Notes under the pieces: generated by a model
What the model was told of the DNA's origin: nothing
Databases searched by the model: none
What the model saw: only the letters and a program-made list of their open reading frames with translations
Assembly: GCF_035325925.1 (NCBI RefSeq)
Contig: NZ_DAOKZA010000006.1
Coordinates: 1 to 64,000 of the forward strand
Reading direction: 5' to 3'
Length of the DNA stretch: 64,000 nt
Source: Calidifontimicrobium sp035325925
Lineage (GTDB): Bacteria > Pseudomonadota > Gammaproteobacteria > Burkholderiales > Burkholderiaceae_C
Program-made: the position numbers and the translations under genes
Part shown: piece by piece, positions 54,800 through 63,926 of the stretch
Numbering within the stretch: the first letter of the stretch is position 1
Layout: each line of letters opens with the position of its first letter

Positions 54800-55584
54800 G
54801 CCCAAGCGACGGCCTCGTGCTGACCGAGGTCGACCCGGCGGGCCACGCGCTGCTCACGCTGAACCGGCCGCAGGCCCTCAACGCGCTGTCGCGTGCGCTG
54901 ATGACCGCGCTCGCCGACGCCGTCGACCGGCTCGCCGCCGACCCGGCGGTGCGCGTGCTGATCGTCACCGGCGCCGGGCGCGCGTTCTGCGCCGGGCTCG
55001 ACCTGAAGGAGCTCGGCCGCGGAGACGCCGCACTCGGCGAGGGCGAGACGGGCATCGCGCCGCGCGATCCGGTGGCCGCGATCGGCCGCTTCGCCGGGCC
55101 GGTGATCGGCGCCGTCAACGGCGTCGCGGTCACCGGCGGCTTCGAGCTGGCGCTGGCCTGCGACGTGCTGCTCGCGTCGACCGAGGCGCGCTTCGCCGAC
55201 ACGCACGCGCGCATCGGCATCGCCCCCGGCTGGGGCCTGTCGCAGCGGCTCGCCCGCGCGATCGGCCCGTACCGCGCGCACGAGCTGAGCCTGAGCGGGC
55301 GCTGGCTCGGCGCCGCAGAAGCCGACGCCTGGGGCCTGGTCAATCGCGTCGTGCCGCCCGAACGCCTGCTCGACGAGGCGCGCGCGCTGGCGCGCGAGAT
55401 GCTCGGCGCTGCGCCCGGCATGCTCGAGACCTACAAGGCGACGATGCGCGACGGCTACGCGCTGGCCTTCGGCGACGCGATGGCGCTCGAGCGCGAACGG
55501 GCCCGCGCGCACAACCGGCAGCTCGAGGCCGCGGCGATCGAGGCCCGGCGCGACGCGGTGCGCGCGCGCAACCGCAGCGGCTGA
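54796..55584 (+). CDS. Enoyl-CoA hydratase/isomerase family protein
   Basis: A 262-residue crotonase-fold enzyme: LTLNRPQALNALSRALMTAL, oxyanion region AFCAGLDLKELG, and GAVNGVAVTGGFELALACDV, with the second Glu in FADTHARIGIAPGWGLSQRL; that Gly-Trp-Gly-Leu wording is common in hydratases of this subgroup. It is a probable partner of the upstream SDR (coupled translation, ATGA), giving a two-step beta-oxidation-like module. The exact acyl substrate is unknown. Confidence 0.9.
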   Translation: MSPSDGLVLTEVDPAGHALLTLNRPQALNALSRALMTALADAVDRLAADPAVRVLIVTGAGRAFCAGLDLKELGRGDAALGEGETGIAPRDPVAAIGRFAGPVIGAVNGVAVTGGFELALACDVLLASTEARFADTHARIGIAPGWGLSQRLARAIGPYRAHELSLSGRWLGAAEADAWGLVNRVVPPERLLDEARALAREMLGAAPGMLETYKATMRDGYALAFGDAMALERERARAHNRQLEAAAIEARRDAVRARNRSG

Positions 55585-55596
55585 GCGGAGTCTCGC

Positions 55597-56718
55597 TCAG
55601 CGCCCCTCGAAACGCAGGCACTGCCGGCGCACCAGCTCGGGCAGGTACTGCTCCTGCGCCTGCACCTGGCGCAGCCAGCCGGCGTCGGTGCCGTGGTCGC
55701 TGGCGAGCTGCTCGCGGATCAGCGCCAGCCCGCGCTCGGCGCGCAGCTCGATGGCGTGCATCTCGACGTCGCGCAGCGTCTGCGCGATCAGCGCGCGCAG
55801 CGTCTGGTGCTCGGCGGTGTGCGGGTCGACGACCTCGCCGTCGAGGCCGAAGCGGCAGGCCTGGAAACGGTTGTAGGTGTAGGCCAGGTAGTCGTCCTCG
55901 TGCGGCTCGAACGGGCGCTCGAGCAACAGCCAGCGCGCGATGCACTGCAGGTACACCGCGATCGCCGCGGCCTTCTCGACGGTCAACGGCGTGTCCATCA
56001 CGCGCACCTCGATCGTGCCGAACTCGGGCTTCGGTCGGATGTCCCAGTAGAAGTCCTTCATCGACTCGATGACGCCGGTGTGCGTCATCTTCTCGAAGTA
56101 CGCCTTGAACGCGTCCCAGGTCAGCGCGAACGGCGCGCGGCCCGACATCGGGAACGCGAACACCGAGTTCAACCGCGCCGACTGGAAGCCGGTGTCCGAG
56201 CCCTGCACGTACGGGGACGACGCCGACAGCGCGATCACGTGCGGCACGAAGCGGCACATCGCGTGCAGCAGCCACAGCGCCTGGTCGGGGCTCGGGCAGC
56301 CGATGTGCACGTGCTGGCCGAACACCGTGAACTGCTTCGACAGGTACCCGTACAGCTGCGACACGTGGTGAAAACGCGGCGTGTCGTAGATGCGGCGCTT
56401 GCTCCAGTCCTGGAACGCGTGCGTGCCGCCGCCAGCCAGGCGCAGGTTCTGCCGCTCGGCGCACTGCACCAGCACGTCGCGCACCTCGTGCAGCTGCTCG
56501 ATGACGTCGGCGTGGCGCTCGCACACGCCGGTCGACAGCTCGATCATGCTGCTGGTGATCTCCGGCTTGACGTCGGCGGCCATCTTGTGCCGCGCGACCA
56601 GGCGCAGCAGGTCGGCGGCGCCCGGCGTGAGGTCGTAGTCGTGGCGGTTGACGATCTGCAGCTCGAGCTCGACGCCGAGCGTGAACGCCTTCGAGGCCGC
56701 GAACTCGCCCAGGCTCAT
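55597..56718 (-). CDS. ybdK: YbdK-type carboxylate-amine (glutamate-cysteine) ligase
   Basis: A 373-residue ATP-grasp-like ligase of the GCS2/YbdK family: FTLGVELELQIVNRHDYDL, KPEITSSMIELSTGVCE, QHVHIGCPSPDQALWLLHAM and GTIEVRVMDTPLTVE are hallmarks. YbdK has weak gamma-glutamylcysteine synthetase activity, and the natural substrate may be another amine. Start ATG 56718 overlaps the antiporter stop by ATGA, so the two are cotranscribed. Confidence 0.93.
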   Translation of the reverse strand: MSLGEFAASKAFTLGVELELQIVNRHDYDLTPGAADLLRLVARHKMAADVKPEITSSMIELSTGVCERHADVIEQLHEVRDVLVQCAERQNLRLAGGGTHAFQDWSKRRIYDTPRFHHVSQLYGYLSKQFTVFGQHVHIGCPSPDQALWLLHAMCRFVPHVIALSASSPYVQGSDTGFQSARLNSVFAFPMSGRAPFALTWDAFKAYFEKMTHTGVIESMKDFYWDIRPKPEFGTIEVRVMDTPLTVEKAAAIAVYLQCIARWLLLERPFEPHEDDYLAYTYNRFQACRFGLDGEVVDPHTAEHQTLRALIAQTLRDVEMHAIELRAERGLALIREQLASDHGTDAGWLRQVQAQEQYLPELVRRQCLRFEGR

Positions 56719-57965
56719 CGGCTGCCCTCGGCGATGCGTGCCGACACGGTGCCCTCGGGCGCGTCGAGCTCGCCGGCGAAGCGCAACGCGTACAGCAGCA
56801 CCAGCGGCGACACCAGCTCGACCAGCGCCAGGCTGGTCAGCAGCACCGGCATCAGCGGCGCGGCCGCCTCGGGGTGCGTCGCGCCGAAGTCGATGGCCAG
56901 CACCCAGGCGGTGGCCGACATCGGCAGCAGGCACGCGCCCAGGCTGGCCGCCTGGCGCCACGCCAGCCCGCTGGGCCGCGCCAGCGCGAACACCGCCGCC
57001 GCCTTGGCCAGCCAGCGCACCGCGACCAGCGCCGCGGCGATGCCGAACGCCTTCGGGAAGTCCAGCGGCGACCACGCCGAGCTGACGGCGACGAACAGCG
57101 CCAACACCAACACGCCGCCGGCGCTGCCGAAGTGGCGCGGCCACACCCAGGGCCGATCGCTTCGGTTGCGCAGCCACAGCCCGGCCAGCAGTGGCACCAA
57201 CAGCGTCGACAGCGACAGCGCCTTGGCGATCACGATGGCCAGCAGCACGAAGCCCAACAGCAGCATCACCGCGTTCTCGTTGCGCAGGTCCAGCCGGCGC
57301 GCGATCAGCGCGATCACCGACCCGAGCGCGACGCCGAGCAGGAACGAGCCGGCGAACGAGATCGTCACGGCCGGCAGCGCGGCCTGCCAGGTGTCGGGAC
57401 GGCTGAGCAGCAGCCCGGCCGACAGCGCCTTGATCGCGAGCACCGCGAACAGCGTGTTCAGCGCGGTCAACGCCATCAGCCGTTCCGTGACCTGGCCGGC
57501 GGCACCGCACTCGCCGACCACGCGCTGCACCACCGCCGGCGAGACGCTCATCGCGATCAGCGCCAGCACCGCAGCCGTCTGCGGGTCGAGTCCGAAGGCG
57601 CGCGCCGCCGCGTACACCGCCACCGCCGACAGCACCGACTCGGCGACGCTGGTCGCCAGCAGCCACGGGTTGCGCACCAGCCAGCGCAGGTTCAGCCGCG
57701 TGCCCGCCTCGAACAGCAGCAGCGCCAGCGCGACGTCGACGACCAGCCGCACCGCCGGACGTGCCGGGTCGGCGCTGGCGCCGGCCAGCGCGAGCACCGC
57801 GCCGACAACGACGTAGCCCATCAGCCGCGGCCAGCGCAGCGCGCGCCACACGACCTCGCCGAGCAGCGCGGCGGCGACCAGCAGCAGCGTCGCCCCGAGC
57901 AGCGTGTCCGGGCCGATCGCCCAGGCGCCGCCGGCCAGCGACCACAGCGTGTCGGCGGGATTCAT
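56715..57965 (-). CDS. CPA2-type cation:proton antiporter without RCK domain
   Basis: A 416-residue membrane protein with about twelve helices, from LLLVAAALLGEVVWRALRWP and the conserved LMGYVVVGAVLAL onward, and LLLFEAGTRLNLRWL in helix 3. It resembles Kef/Na+:H+ antiporters but has no C-terminal TrkA domains. The usual core STT and helix-5 Asp region appear altered (MSVSPAVVQRVVGECG), so its transport chemistry is less sure. Cotranscribed with ybdK, which suggests a link between thiol or amine metabolism and cation exchange, as glutathione gates KefB/C in E. coli. Confidence 0.8.
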   Translation of the reverse strand: MNPADTLWSLAGGAWAIGPDTLLGATLLLVAAALLGEVVWRALRWPRLMGYVVVGAVLALAGASADPARPAVRLVVDVALALLLFEAGTRLNLRWLVRNPWLLATSVAESVLSAVAVYAAARAFGLDPQTAAVLALIAMSVSPAVVQRVVGECGAAGQVTERLMALTALNTLFAVLAIKALSAGLLLSRPDTWQAALPAVTISFAGSFLLGVALGSVIALIARRLDLRNENAVMLLLGFVLLAIVIAKALSLSTLLVPLLAGLWLRNRSDRPWVWPRHFGSAGGVLVLALFVAVSSAWSPLDFPKAFGIAAALVAVRWLAKAAAVFALARPSGLAWRQAASLGACLLPMSATAWVLAIDFGATHPEAAAPLMPVLLTSLALVELVSPLVLLYALRFAGELDAPEGTVSARIAEGSR

Positions 57966-58177
57966 GCGCGCGTCTCGCAGGTGCGACGGGTCATCGGGGC
58001 ATCGTGGAGGTCAGCCGGGCCTGGGCCCGGCGGCGGGGTCGCAACCATACACTGCGCCGCGCCACCGGCATCGCTGCCGCCGCGGCGCATGCGGCGAACG
58101 GCCTCGATGAGCCTACCCGATGCGACGCGCCCCGAGATCAGGGTCTGTGCCCAGGAACTTCGCGCTGCGCGGCGCGA

Positions 58178-59731
58178 TCACGCGCGCGCCAGGACGGTCT
58201 CGACCCAGTCCGCGAGGTCGGTGGCGAGCCGGCGCAGGTCGGCTTCGCGCGTGTACATCATGTGGCCGGCGTCGTAGTAGCGGTGCGTGACGCGCGCGCG
58301 CACCTCGGGCGGCACGTCGAGCTGCGCCAGCGACCAGTCGCTGGCGCTGTACGGCGTGCCCAGGTCGTAGCGCCCGCTGGCCACCAGCACCCGCAGGTGC
58401 GGCTGGCGGCGCAGTGCGCGCGACAGGTCGTCGCTGGTGCTGGCGAAGGCGTTGCCGCGCTGCGGCTCGCCGCCCTCGCCTTTGCGGTTCCAGTCCCACC
58501 GACGGTGTGCATCGAGCGACAGCACCTCGTAGCGCTGGCCCGCCTGCGCGCCCTCGTGCAAGCCCAGCCCCTCGGTGAAGTAACGCAGCGCGGCGCTGGT
58601 GTACGGCGCGGCGATCGCATCGATGCCGGGATCGAACTCCCAGTCGGTGCGCTGGCGCGCGGCCATCGGCCCGGTCGAGCGCGACTCGAGCCGTCCGACG
58701 ATGCGCCCCTGGTCGCGCAGCAGTTCGACGAAGAAAGTCTCGTCGTCGATGCGCAGGTTGCGCCGCTCGACCAGCCCGCGCGGCAGCCCGGTGAGTTCGG
58801 CCAGCCGCCGCACGACGCGAGAACGCCGCGCGCCGTCGAGCCGGGCGCCGGCGTGCAGCGCGGCCAGGTAGTCGTCGGCGACGAAGGCCTCGGCGGCAGC
58901 GCGCGCCGCGTCGCTCGACGCACCCGGCGTCCCCTTGAGCCTGCCGTGGTACTGGGCCGTGTTGGCGAACGCCGGCAGGAACAGCGCGTACGGCAGGTCG
59001 TTGCGCGGCGCGAACACCAGCGCCTGCAGGTCCATCGCACACGACACCAGCACCAGCCCGGCGAGCGCGACGCCGGCGTCCAGCAGCCTGTCAGCCAGCG
59101 CCGCGGCGCGCGTCGTGCCGTAGCTCTCCGCGGCGACGAACACCGGTGCGCCCCAGCGCCGGTGGCGCGTGAGCCAGCCCTCGATCACGTCGGCGATCGC
59201 CGCGGCGTCGCCGTCGACGCTCAGATGCTTCTTGCGCGTGTCGTCATCGACGCTGATCGACCAGCCGGTGTGCGGCGGATCGACGAACACCAGGTCGAAG
59301 TGGCGCAGCCAGGTCAGCGGGTTGTCGCTGACCTCGAACGGCGGCAGCGGCATGCGGGCGTCGTCGGGCACGACGACGCGCTTCGGACCGAGCGCACCGA
59401 GGTGCAGCCAGATCGACGCCGATCCGGGGCCGCCGTTGAATGCGAAGCACACCGGCCGCAGCGCGTCGTCGCCGACCACGTAGGCGGTGGTGAACACCGC
59501 CGCCTCGGGGTCCCCACGCCTGGCCTCGATGCCACCGGCGCGCACCGGCAGGAACTCGGCGACGCTGCGGTACTCGAGTCGTCCGGCGTCGACGGTGACG
59601 GCGCCGCTGGCAGCGACCGGCGCCTGCCCGAGGTACTTCTCGACCCGTTCGCGCTGGCGGCGGGCGGCGTCTTCGGCGTCCTTCGTGGTTGCCGGCCCGG
59701 TGGATGGGGACGGGGACGTGCTGTCGATCAT
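58178..59731 (-). CDS. Serine carboxypeptidase-like peptidase (S10 family)
   Basis: A 517-residue alpha/beta-hydrolase of the S10 type. Oxyanion motif CFAFNGGPGSASIWLHLGAL, nucleophile Ser203 in VAAESYGTTRAAALA, and DLGTPYSASDWSL and DAGHMMYTRE around the acid and His of the triad. No signal peptide is evident, so it may be cytoplasmic, unlike eukaryotic homologues. Bacterial relatives are usually annotated peptidase S10. Start ATG 59731. It is monocistronic. Confidence 0.9.
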   Translation of the reverse strand: MIDSTSPSPSTGPATTKDAEDAARRQRERVEKYLGQAPVAASGAVTVDAGRLEYRSVAEFLPVRAGGIEARRGDPEAAVFTTAYVVGDDALRPVCFAFNGGPGSASIWLHLGALGPKRVVVPDDARMPLPPFEVSDNPLTWLRHFDLVFVDPPHTGWSISVDDDTRKKHLSVDGDAAAIADVIEGWLTRHRRWGAPVFVAAESYGTTRAAALADRLLDAGVALAGLVLVSCAMDLQALVFAPRNDLPYALFLPAFANTAQYHGRLKGTPGASSDAARAAAEAFVADDYLAALHAGARLDGARRSRVVRRLAELTGLPRGLVERRNLRIDDETFFVELLRDQGRIVGRLESRSTGPMAARQRTDWEFDPGIDAIAAPYTSAALRYFTEGLGLHEGAQAGQRYEVLSLDAHRRWDWNRKGEGGEPQRGNAFASTSDDLSRALRRQPHLRVLVASGRYDLGTPYSASDWSLAQLDVPPEVRARVTHRYYDAGHMMYTREADLRRLATDLADWVETVLARA

Positions 59732-59802
59732 CGGGCGGCGTCGCGGGGGCTGCGTTCGCCCCAGTGTAGGCCCCGGTGCGACGTGCCCGGCGTGCGCGGC
59801 CA

Positions 59803-59852
59803 GGCCGGGCCGCGGGTCACGGCGGCCGCGGCTGGGCCGGGCTGCGGGTCAC
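59803..59852. repeat. Imperfect 32-bp tandem repeat at gene end
   Basis: GGCCGGGCCGCGGGTCAC (59803-59820) recurs as GGCCGGGCTGCGGGTCAC (59835-59852), a 32-base period. The second copy includes the stop codon of the next minus-strand gene. GC-rich; could support a hairpin or be a small duplication. Confidence 0.5.
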
Positions 59853-60157
59853 AGCGCCCGCGGTTGCGGCGAGACGGCGTCGGCGGTCAGCGTCGCCTCG
59901 GGGTGCAGCCGCGTCGCCGTGATCTCCACCCGGTGCACCACCGCCTCGTCGGCGACCGCGCGCGGCGCGGTGACCACCACGCGATGCACCCCGGCGTCGG
60001 CCGGCAGGCGCGGCGCGGTGACGACCACGCGGTTCACTGCCCCGTCGGCGGGCGGCCGTTCGACGGCCGGCGCGCTCCCGGCATCGACGACCCATGCGGC
60101 GGCCGCGACAACGGCCAGGACGGCGGGCATCAGGCTGAGGCGGGTGGCGGCGTTCAT
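59849..60157 (-). CDS. Small secreted protein with tandem VVVTAPR repeats
   Basis: A 102-residue protein: signal peptide or anchor (MNAATRLSLMPAVLAVVAAA) then three similar segments, AVNRVVVTAPRLPADAG, VHRVVVTAPRAVADEA and VVHRVEITATRLHPEA. The repeats look like beta strands divided by Ala/Asp-rich turns. No family is recognised. It is a single gene, with a 32-bp tandem repeat just past its stop. Confidence 0.65.
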   Translation of the reverse strand: MNAATRLSLMPAVLAVVAAAAWVVDAGSAPAVERPPADGAVNRVVVTAPRLPADAGVHRVVVTAPRAVADEAVVHRVEITATRLHPEATLTADAVSPQPRAL

Positions 60158-60344
60158 GGCGGACTCCGGTGGGCGGTCGACGACTTCGATGAGGGCAGTG
60201 TCGTCGCCCGCGTGGCGCCTCGCCAGCGGCATGCGACCGGGCCGCCGTGCCAGGCGACGAACTGCGTCTGGTGCCGACGAAGCGTCGGGATAATCCGCCG
60301 GCCCCGTGCGCCGCCGCGGCGCCGACGCCCTCGAAGGACGCCTC

Positions 60345-61010
60345 ATGACCTCTGGCACGCGCACCCTGATCCGCATCTTCGCCACCGGGCTGCTGGCCGC
60401 GCTGCCGCTGGCGGCGACGATCGCGATCTTCGTGTGGGCGGCCAACGTGCTGCTGCGCTGGCTCGGCCCCGACAGCCTGGTCGGCGGCGTCGTCAAGGCG
60501 ATCGGCTTCGGCGTGACCGGGTCCGAGGTGGTCGGCTACCTGCTGGGCGTCGCGGTGGTTGCGGCGCTGGTGTTCGGTCTCGGCGTGCTCGTCGAGACCG
60601 GGCTGCAGCGCGGCGCCGCGCGGCTGGTCGACGGGCTGGTCACGCGCATCCCCCTGGTCAGCAGCGTCTACGGGGTGATCCGCCGCATGGTCGAGCTGTT
60701 CTCGCGGCGAGACGACGAGGGGGGACTGAAGTCGATGCGCCCGGTGTGGTGCCACTTCGGCGGCCCGGGAGGCGCCACCGCTCTGGCGCTGCTGTCGAGC
60801 GCCGAGCCGGTGCTGATCGACGGACGGCGCTGCATCGCGGTGCTGGTGCCCACGGCGCCCGTGCCGGTGGGCGGCGGGCTGCTGTGGGTGCCCGAGCACT
60901 GGGTCACGCCGGCCGAGGTCGGCATCGAGGCGCTGACGAGCATCTACGTGTCGATGGGCGTGACTTCGTCACAGTACCTGCCGCGCGCCGGCGCCGAGCG
61001 CGCGGATTAG
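60345..61010 (+). CDS. DUF502 membrane protein
   Basis: A 221-residue protein with two N-terminal helices (LLAALPLAATIAIFVWAANV and YLLGVAVVAALVFGLGVLVE) and a C-terminal cytoplasmic domain. DUF502 wording: PLVSSVYGVIRRMVELFSRR, LLSSAEPVLIDGRRC, PTAPVPVGGGLLWVPEHWV and SMGVTSSQYLP. Function unknown; family proteins are widespread in bacteria and in plant chloroplasts. ATG 60345 with GAAGGA upstream. Confidence 0.93.
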   Translation: MTSGTRTLIRIFATGLLAALPLAATIAIFVWAANVLLRWLGPDSLVGGVVKAIGFGVTGSEVVGYLLGVAVVAALVFGLGVLVETGLQRGAARLVDGLVTRIPLVSSVYGVIRRMVELFSRRDDEGGLKSMRPVWCHFGGPGGATALALLSSAEPVLIDGRRCIAVLVPTAPVPVGGGLLWVPEHWVTPAEVGIEALTSIYVSMGVTSSQYLPRAGAERAD

Positions 61011-61087
61011 AGGCGACTCTCACCTCTGATGGGGATATGCGCGGCCTTGGCAGGCTCTAATGTCTACACCGTGAACGGACCGAGACG

Positions 61088-61291
61088 ATGACGACCGTGG
61101 CCAGCGCCCCCGACCTGCTCGACTGGGTGGACTTCAAGTGGCTGATGGCCACCGAGGGACACAGCGTGCACCTCGAACGCCTGCAGGCCGACCGTCGCTA
61201 CGCGCTGCACTGCCTGCAGCTGGGGGCCGGGTCGAGTTGCGCGACGCTGCGTGCGCGCTCGCGGTCGCTGCTCGCCGCGCTGGGCGGCTGA
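61088..61291 (+). CDS. Short hypothetical protein
   Basis: A 67-residue soluble protein starting MTTVASAPDLLDWVDFKWLM. It contains GHSVHLERLQADRRYALHCL and a basic C-terminus. Family unknown to me. Codon use fits the neighbourhood. An A/T-richer leader (61020-61087) precedes it. It could be a small regulatory or structural protein. Confidence 0.6.
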   Translation: MTTVASAPDLLDWVDFKWLMATEGHSVHLERLQADRRYALHCLQLGAGSSCATLRARSRSLLAALGG

Positions 61292-61352
61292 GCGGGCGCC
61301 GCGCGCGGCGACGGGCGGTGGCAACCGCGCCGCGGTGGCGACAATCGGCGCG

Positions 61353-61565
61353 ATGAAGCGTGCCGTTGTCCTCGTCTGCGCGGTCGGTCTCGCGGTCGTC
61401 ACCGGCGGCTGCGCCGTCGTCGGCGTGGCCGGCGCCGCGGTCGGCGCGGTCGTCAGCGTCGGCGCCAGCGTGGTGTCGGCCGGGGTCGAGATCACCGGCA
61501 AGGCGATCGGCGCCGGCATCGATGCGGTGTCGGGCCCGCCCGAGGATCCTGCCGCGAAGAAGTGA
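61353..61565 (+). CDS. Small putative lipoprotein
   Basis: A 70-residue protein with a lipoprotein signal, MKRAVVLVCAVGLAVVTGGC, the invariant Cys20 and a Gly/Val/Ala-rich mature part (GVAGAAVGAVVSVGASVV). Such short hydrophobic lipoproteins, often called NF038104-like or entericidin-like, are common and of unknown role. Start ATG 61353 lies 62 bases after the preceding gene. Convergent with the helicase gene (9 bases between stops). Confidence 0.65.
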   Translation: MKRAVVLVCAVGLAVVTGGCAVVGVAGAAVGAVVSVGASVVSAGVEITGKAIGAGIDAVSGPPEDPAAKK

Positions 61566-61574
61566 CCCGGCGCG

Positions 61575-63926
61575 TCAGTGCACCGGCGTGAGCTTGGCCA
61601 CGGCCAGGGCGAGCCACTTCAGCCCGTGGCGGCCGAAGTTGATCTGCGCGCGCGCGTCGGCGCCGCGGCCTTCGAGCGTCACGACCACGCCTTCGCCGAA
61701 CTTGGCGTGGAACACGCTCTGGCCGACGCGCAGCACCGCGCCGTCGCTGGTCGTTGCACGCGGGGTCGATGGCAGTGCCGCTTCGACGCGGCCGGCGCCG
61801 ACGATCGACCCCGGGCCGGCGCCGCGCTGCCACGCCTGCTGCACCTCGCGCGCGAAACCCGAGCCGAAGCCGGCCACACGCGGCGTCAGCCACTTCAGCG
61901 CACCTTCGGGCAGCTCCTCGAGGAAACGGCTGCGCACGTGGTAGCGCGTCTGCCCGTGCAGCAGCCGCGTCTGGCTGAAGCTCAGGTACAGCCGCTGGCG
62001 CGCGCGCGTGATCGCGACGTACATCAGCCGCCGCTCCTCCTCGAGCCCGTCGGGATCCGACAGCGCGTTCTCGTGCGGGAACAGCCCCTCCTCGAGCCCG
62101 GTGATGAACACCGCGTCGAACTCCAGCCCCTTGGCCGCGTGCACCGTCATCAACTGCACCGCGTCCTGCCCGGCCTGCGCCTGGTTGTCGCCAGCCTCGA
62201 GCGCGGCATGGGTCAGGAACGCGGCCAGTGGGCTGACGATCTCGCCGGTTTCGGCGTCGGGTGCCAGTGCCGCCGCCGGCGCCGCCGCCCCGGCGGCGAG
62301 TGCGCCCGGCGACTGCTCGTCGAGCGGCAGCGCCACCGCATCCTTGCCGAAACCTTCCTGCGTGACGAAGGCCTCGGCGGCGTTGACCAGTTCGTCGAGG
62401 TTCTCGAGGCGGTCGGCACCTTCCTTGTCGGTGCGATAGAAGTCGCGCAGGCCGCTGGCGTCGAGCACGTGCTCGATGATCTCGCGCAGCGTCAGCCCTC
62501 GGGTGGCTTCGCGCATCGCGCCGACCAGCGCGTCGAACGCCGCCAGGTTGGCGCCGGCCTTGCCGGCGACGGCACCGACGCTCTGGTGCAGGCTGCGCCC
62601 GCTGGCGCGCGCGGCGTCCTGCAGTTGCTCGACGGTGCGCGAGCCGATGCCGCGCGTTGGGAAGTTGACCACGCGCAGGAAGCTGGTGTCGTCGTTCGGG
62701 TTCTCGATCAGGCGCAGGTACGCCAGCGCGTGCTTGATCTCGGCGCGCTCGAAGAAGCGCAGGCCGCCGTAGACACGGTACGGCACGCCGGCGTTGAACA
62801 GCGCACTCTCGATCACGCGGCTCTGCGCGTTCGAGCGGTACAGCACCGCGATCTCGCTGCGCGGCATGCCGCCGCGGTGCAGCTGCTGCGCCTCGTCGAT
62901 CAGCCACTGCGCCTCCGCGTAGTCGCTGGTGGCCTCGAACACGCGCACCGGCTCGCCGGGGCCGGCGTCGGTGCGCAGCGTCTTGCCCAGACGGCGGCGG
63001 TTGTGGCTGATCAGCGCGTTGGCGCTGTCGAGGATGTGGCTGAAGGAGCGGTAGTTCTGCTCGAGCCGGATCACCCGCTCGACGCGGTACTCGCGCTCGA
63101 AGTCGGCCATGTTGCCGACCTGTGCGCCGCGGAACGCGTAGATGCTCTGGTCGTCGTCGCCGACCGCGAACACGCCCTGCGCGTCGTCGACGTCGGGCGT
63201 GCGCGCGGCCGGCGGCGCGAACATCTTCAGCCACGCGTACTGCAGCCGGTTGGTGTCCTGGAACTCGTCGACCAGCACGTGGCGGAAGCGCCGGCGGTAG
63301 TGCTCGCGCAGCGGGTCGTTGTCGCGCAGCAGCTCGTAGGTGCGCAGCATCAGCTCGGCGAAGTCGACCACGCCCTCGCGCTGACACTGGTCGTCGTAGG
63401 CCTGGTAGATCTCGACCAGCTTGCGCGTGTGCGCATCGCGCACGTCGACGTCGCGCGGACGCCGGCCCTCCTCCTTGCAGCCGGCGACGAACCAGGCCAC
63501 CTGCTTGGGCACGTAGCGCTCCTCGTCGAGGTTCATCGCCTTGATCACGCGCTTGACCGCGGCGACGCTGTCGGCCGCGTCGAGGATCTGGAACGTCGCC
63601 GGCAGCCCGGCGAGCTTCCAGTGCGCGCGCAGGAAGCGGTTGCACAGGCCGTGGAAGGTGCCGATCCACATGCCGCGCACGCTCACCGGCAGCATCGCCT
63701 GCAGCCGCGTCAGCATCTCCTTGGCGGCCTTGTTGGTGAACGTCACCGCGAGCACGCCGCCCGGCGAAACCTGCCCGGTGGCGATCAGCCACGCGATGCG
63801 CGTGGTCAGCACGCGCGTCTTGCCCGAGCCCGCACCGGCCAGGATCAGCGCAGGCTGCGCGGGCAGCGTGACCGCCGCGAGCTGTTCGGGGTTCAGGTTG
63901 CGCAGCAGCGCGGCGTCGGCGGTCAT
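61575..63926 (-). CDS. uvrD: UvrD/PcrA-type superfamily 1 DNA helicase
   Basis: A 783-residue UvrD/Rep-family helicase: Walker A LAGAGSGKTRVLTTRIAWLI, motif II region VDEFQDTN, FAVGDDDQSIYAFRGA (motif III), EQNYRS (motif IV), TVHAAKGLEFDAVF (motif V) and ITRARQRLYLS (motif VI). Translocates 3' to 5' in mismatch and nucleotide-excision repair. The C-terminal tail carries a Tudor-like part (GQSVFHAKFGEGVVV). Full length; start ATG 63926. Confidence 0.95.
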   Translation of the reverse strand: MTADAALLRNLNPEQLAAVTLPAQPALILAGAGSGKTRVLTTRIAWLIATGQVSPGGVLAVTFTNKAAKEMLTRLQAMLPVSVRGMWIGTFHGLCNRFLRAHWKLAGLPATFQILDAADSVAAVKRVIKAMNLDEERYVPKQVAWFVAGCKEEGRRPRDVDVRDAHTRKLVEIYQAYDDQCQREGVVDFAELMLRTYELLRDNDPLREHYRRRFRHVLVDEFQDTNRLQYAWLKMFAPPAARTPDVDDAQGVFAVGDDDQSIYAFRGAQVGNMADFEREYRVERVIRLEQNYRSFSHILDSANALISHNRRRLGKTLRTDAGPGEPVRVFEATSDYAEAQWLIDEAQQLHRGGMPRSEIAVLYRSNAQSRVIESALFNAGVPYRVYGGLRFFERAEIKHALAYLRLIENPNDDTSFLRVVNFPTRGIGSRTVEQLQDAARASGRSLHQSVGAVAGKAGANLAAFDALVGAMREATRGLTLREIIEHVLDASGLRDFYRTDKEGADRLENLDELVNAAEAFVTQEGFGKDAVALPLDEQSPGALAAGAAAPAAALAPDAETGEIVSPLAAFLTHAALEAGDNQAQAGQDAVQLMTVHAAKGLEFDAVFITGLEEGLFPHENALSDPDGLEEERRLMYVAITRARQRLYLSFSQTRLLHGQTRYHVRSRFLEELPEGALKWLTPRVAGFGSGFAREVQQAWQRGAGPGSIVGAGRVEAALPSTPRATTSDGAVLRVGQSVFHAKFGEGVVVTLEGRGADARAQINFGRHGLKWLALAVAKLTPVH

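Noticed and set aside
57966..58177. tRNA or small RNA between the antiporter and peptidase genes
   Set aside because: No cloverleaf, TTC loop or terminator could be drawn; the sequence looks like plain spacer.
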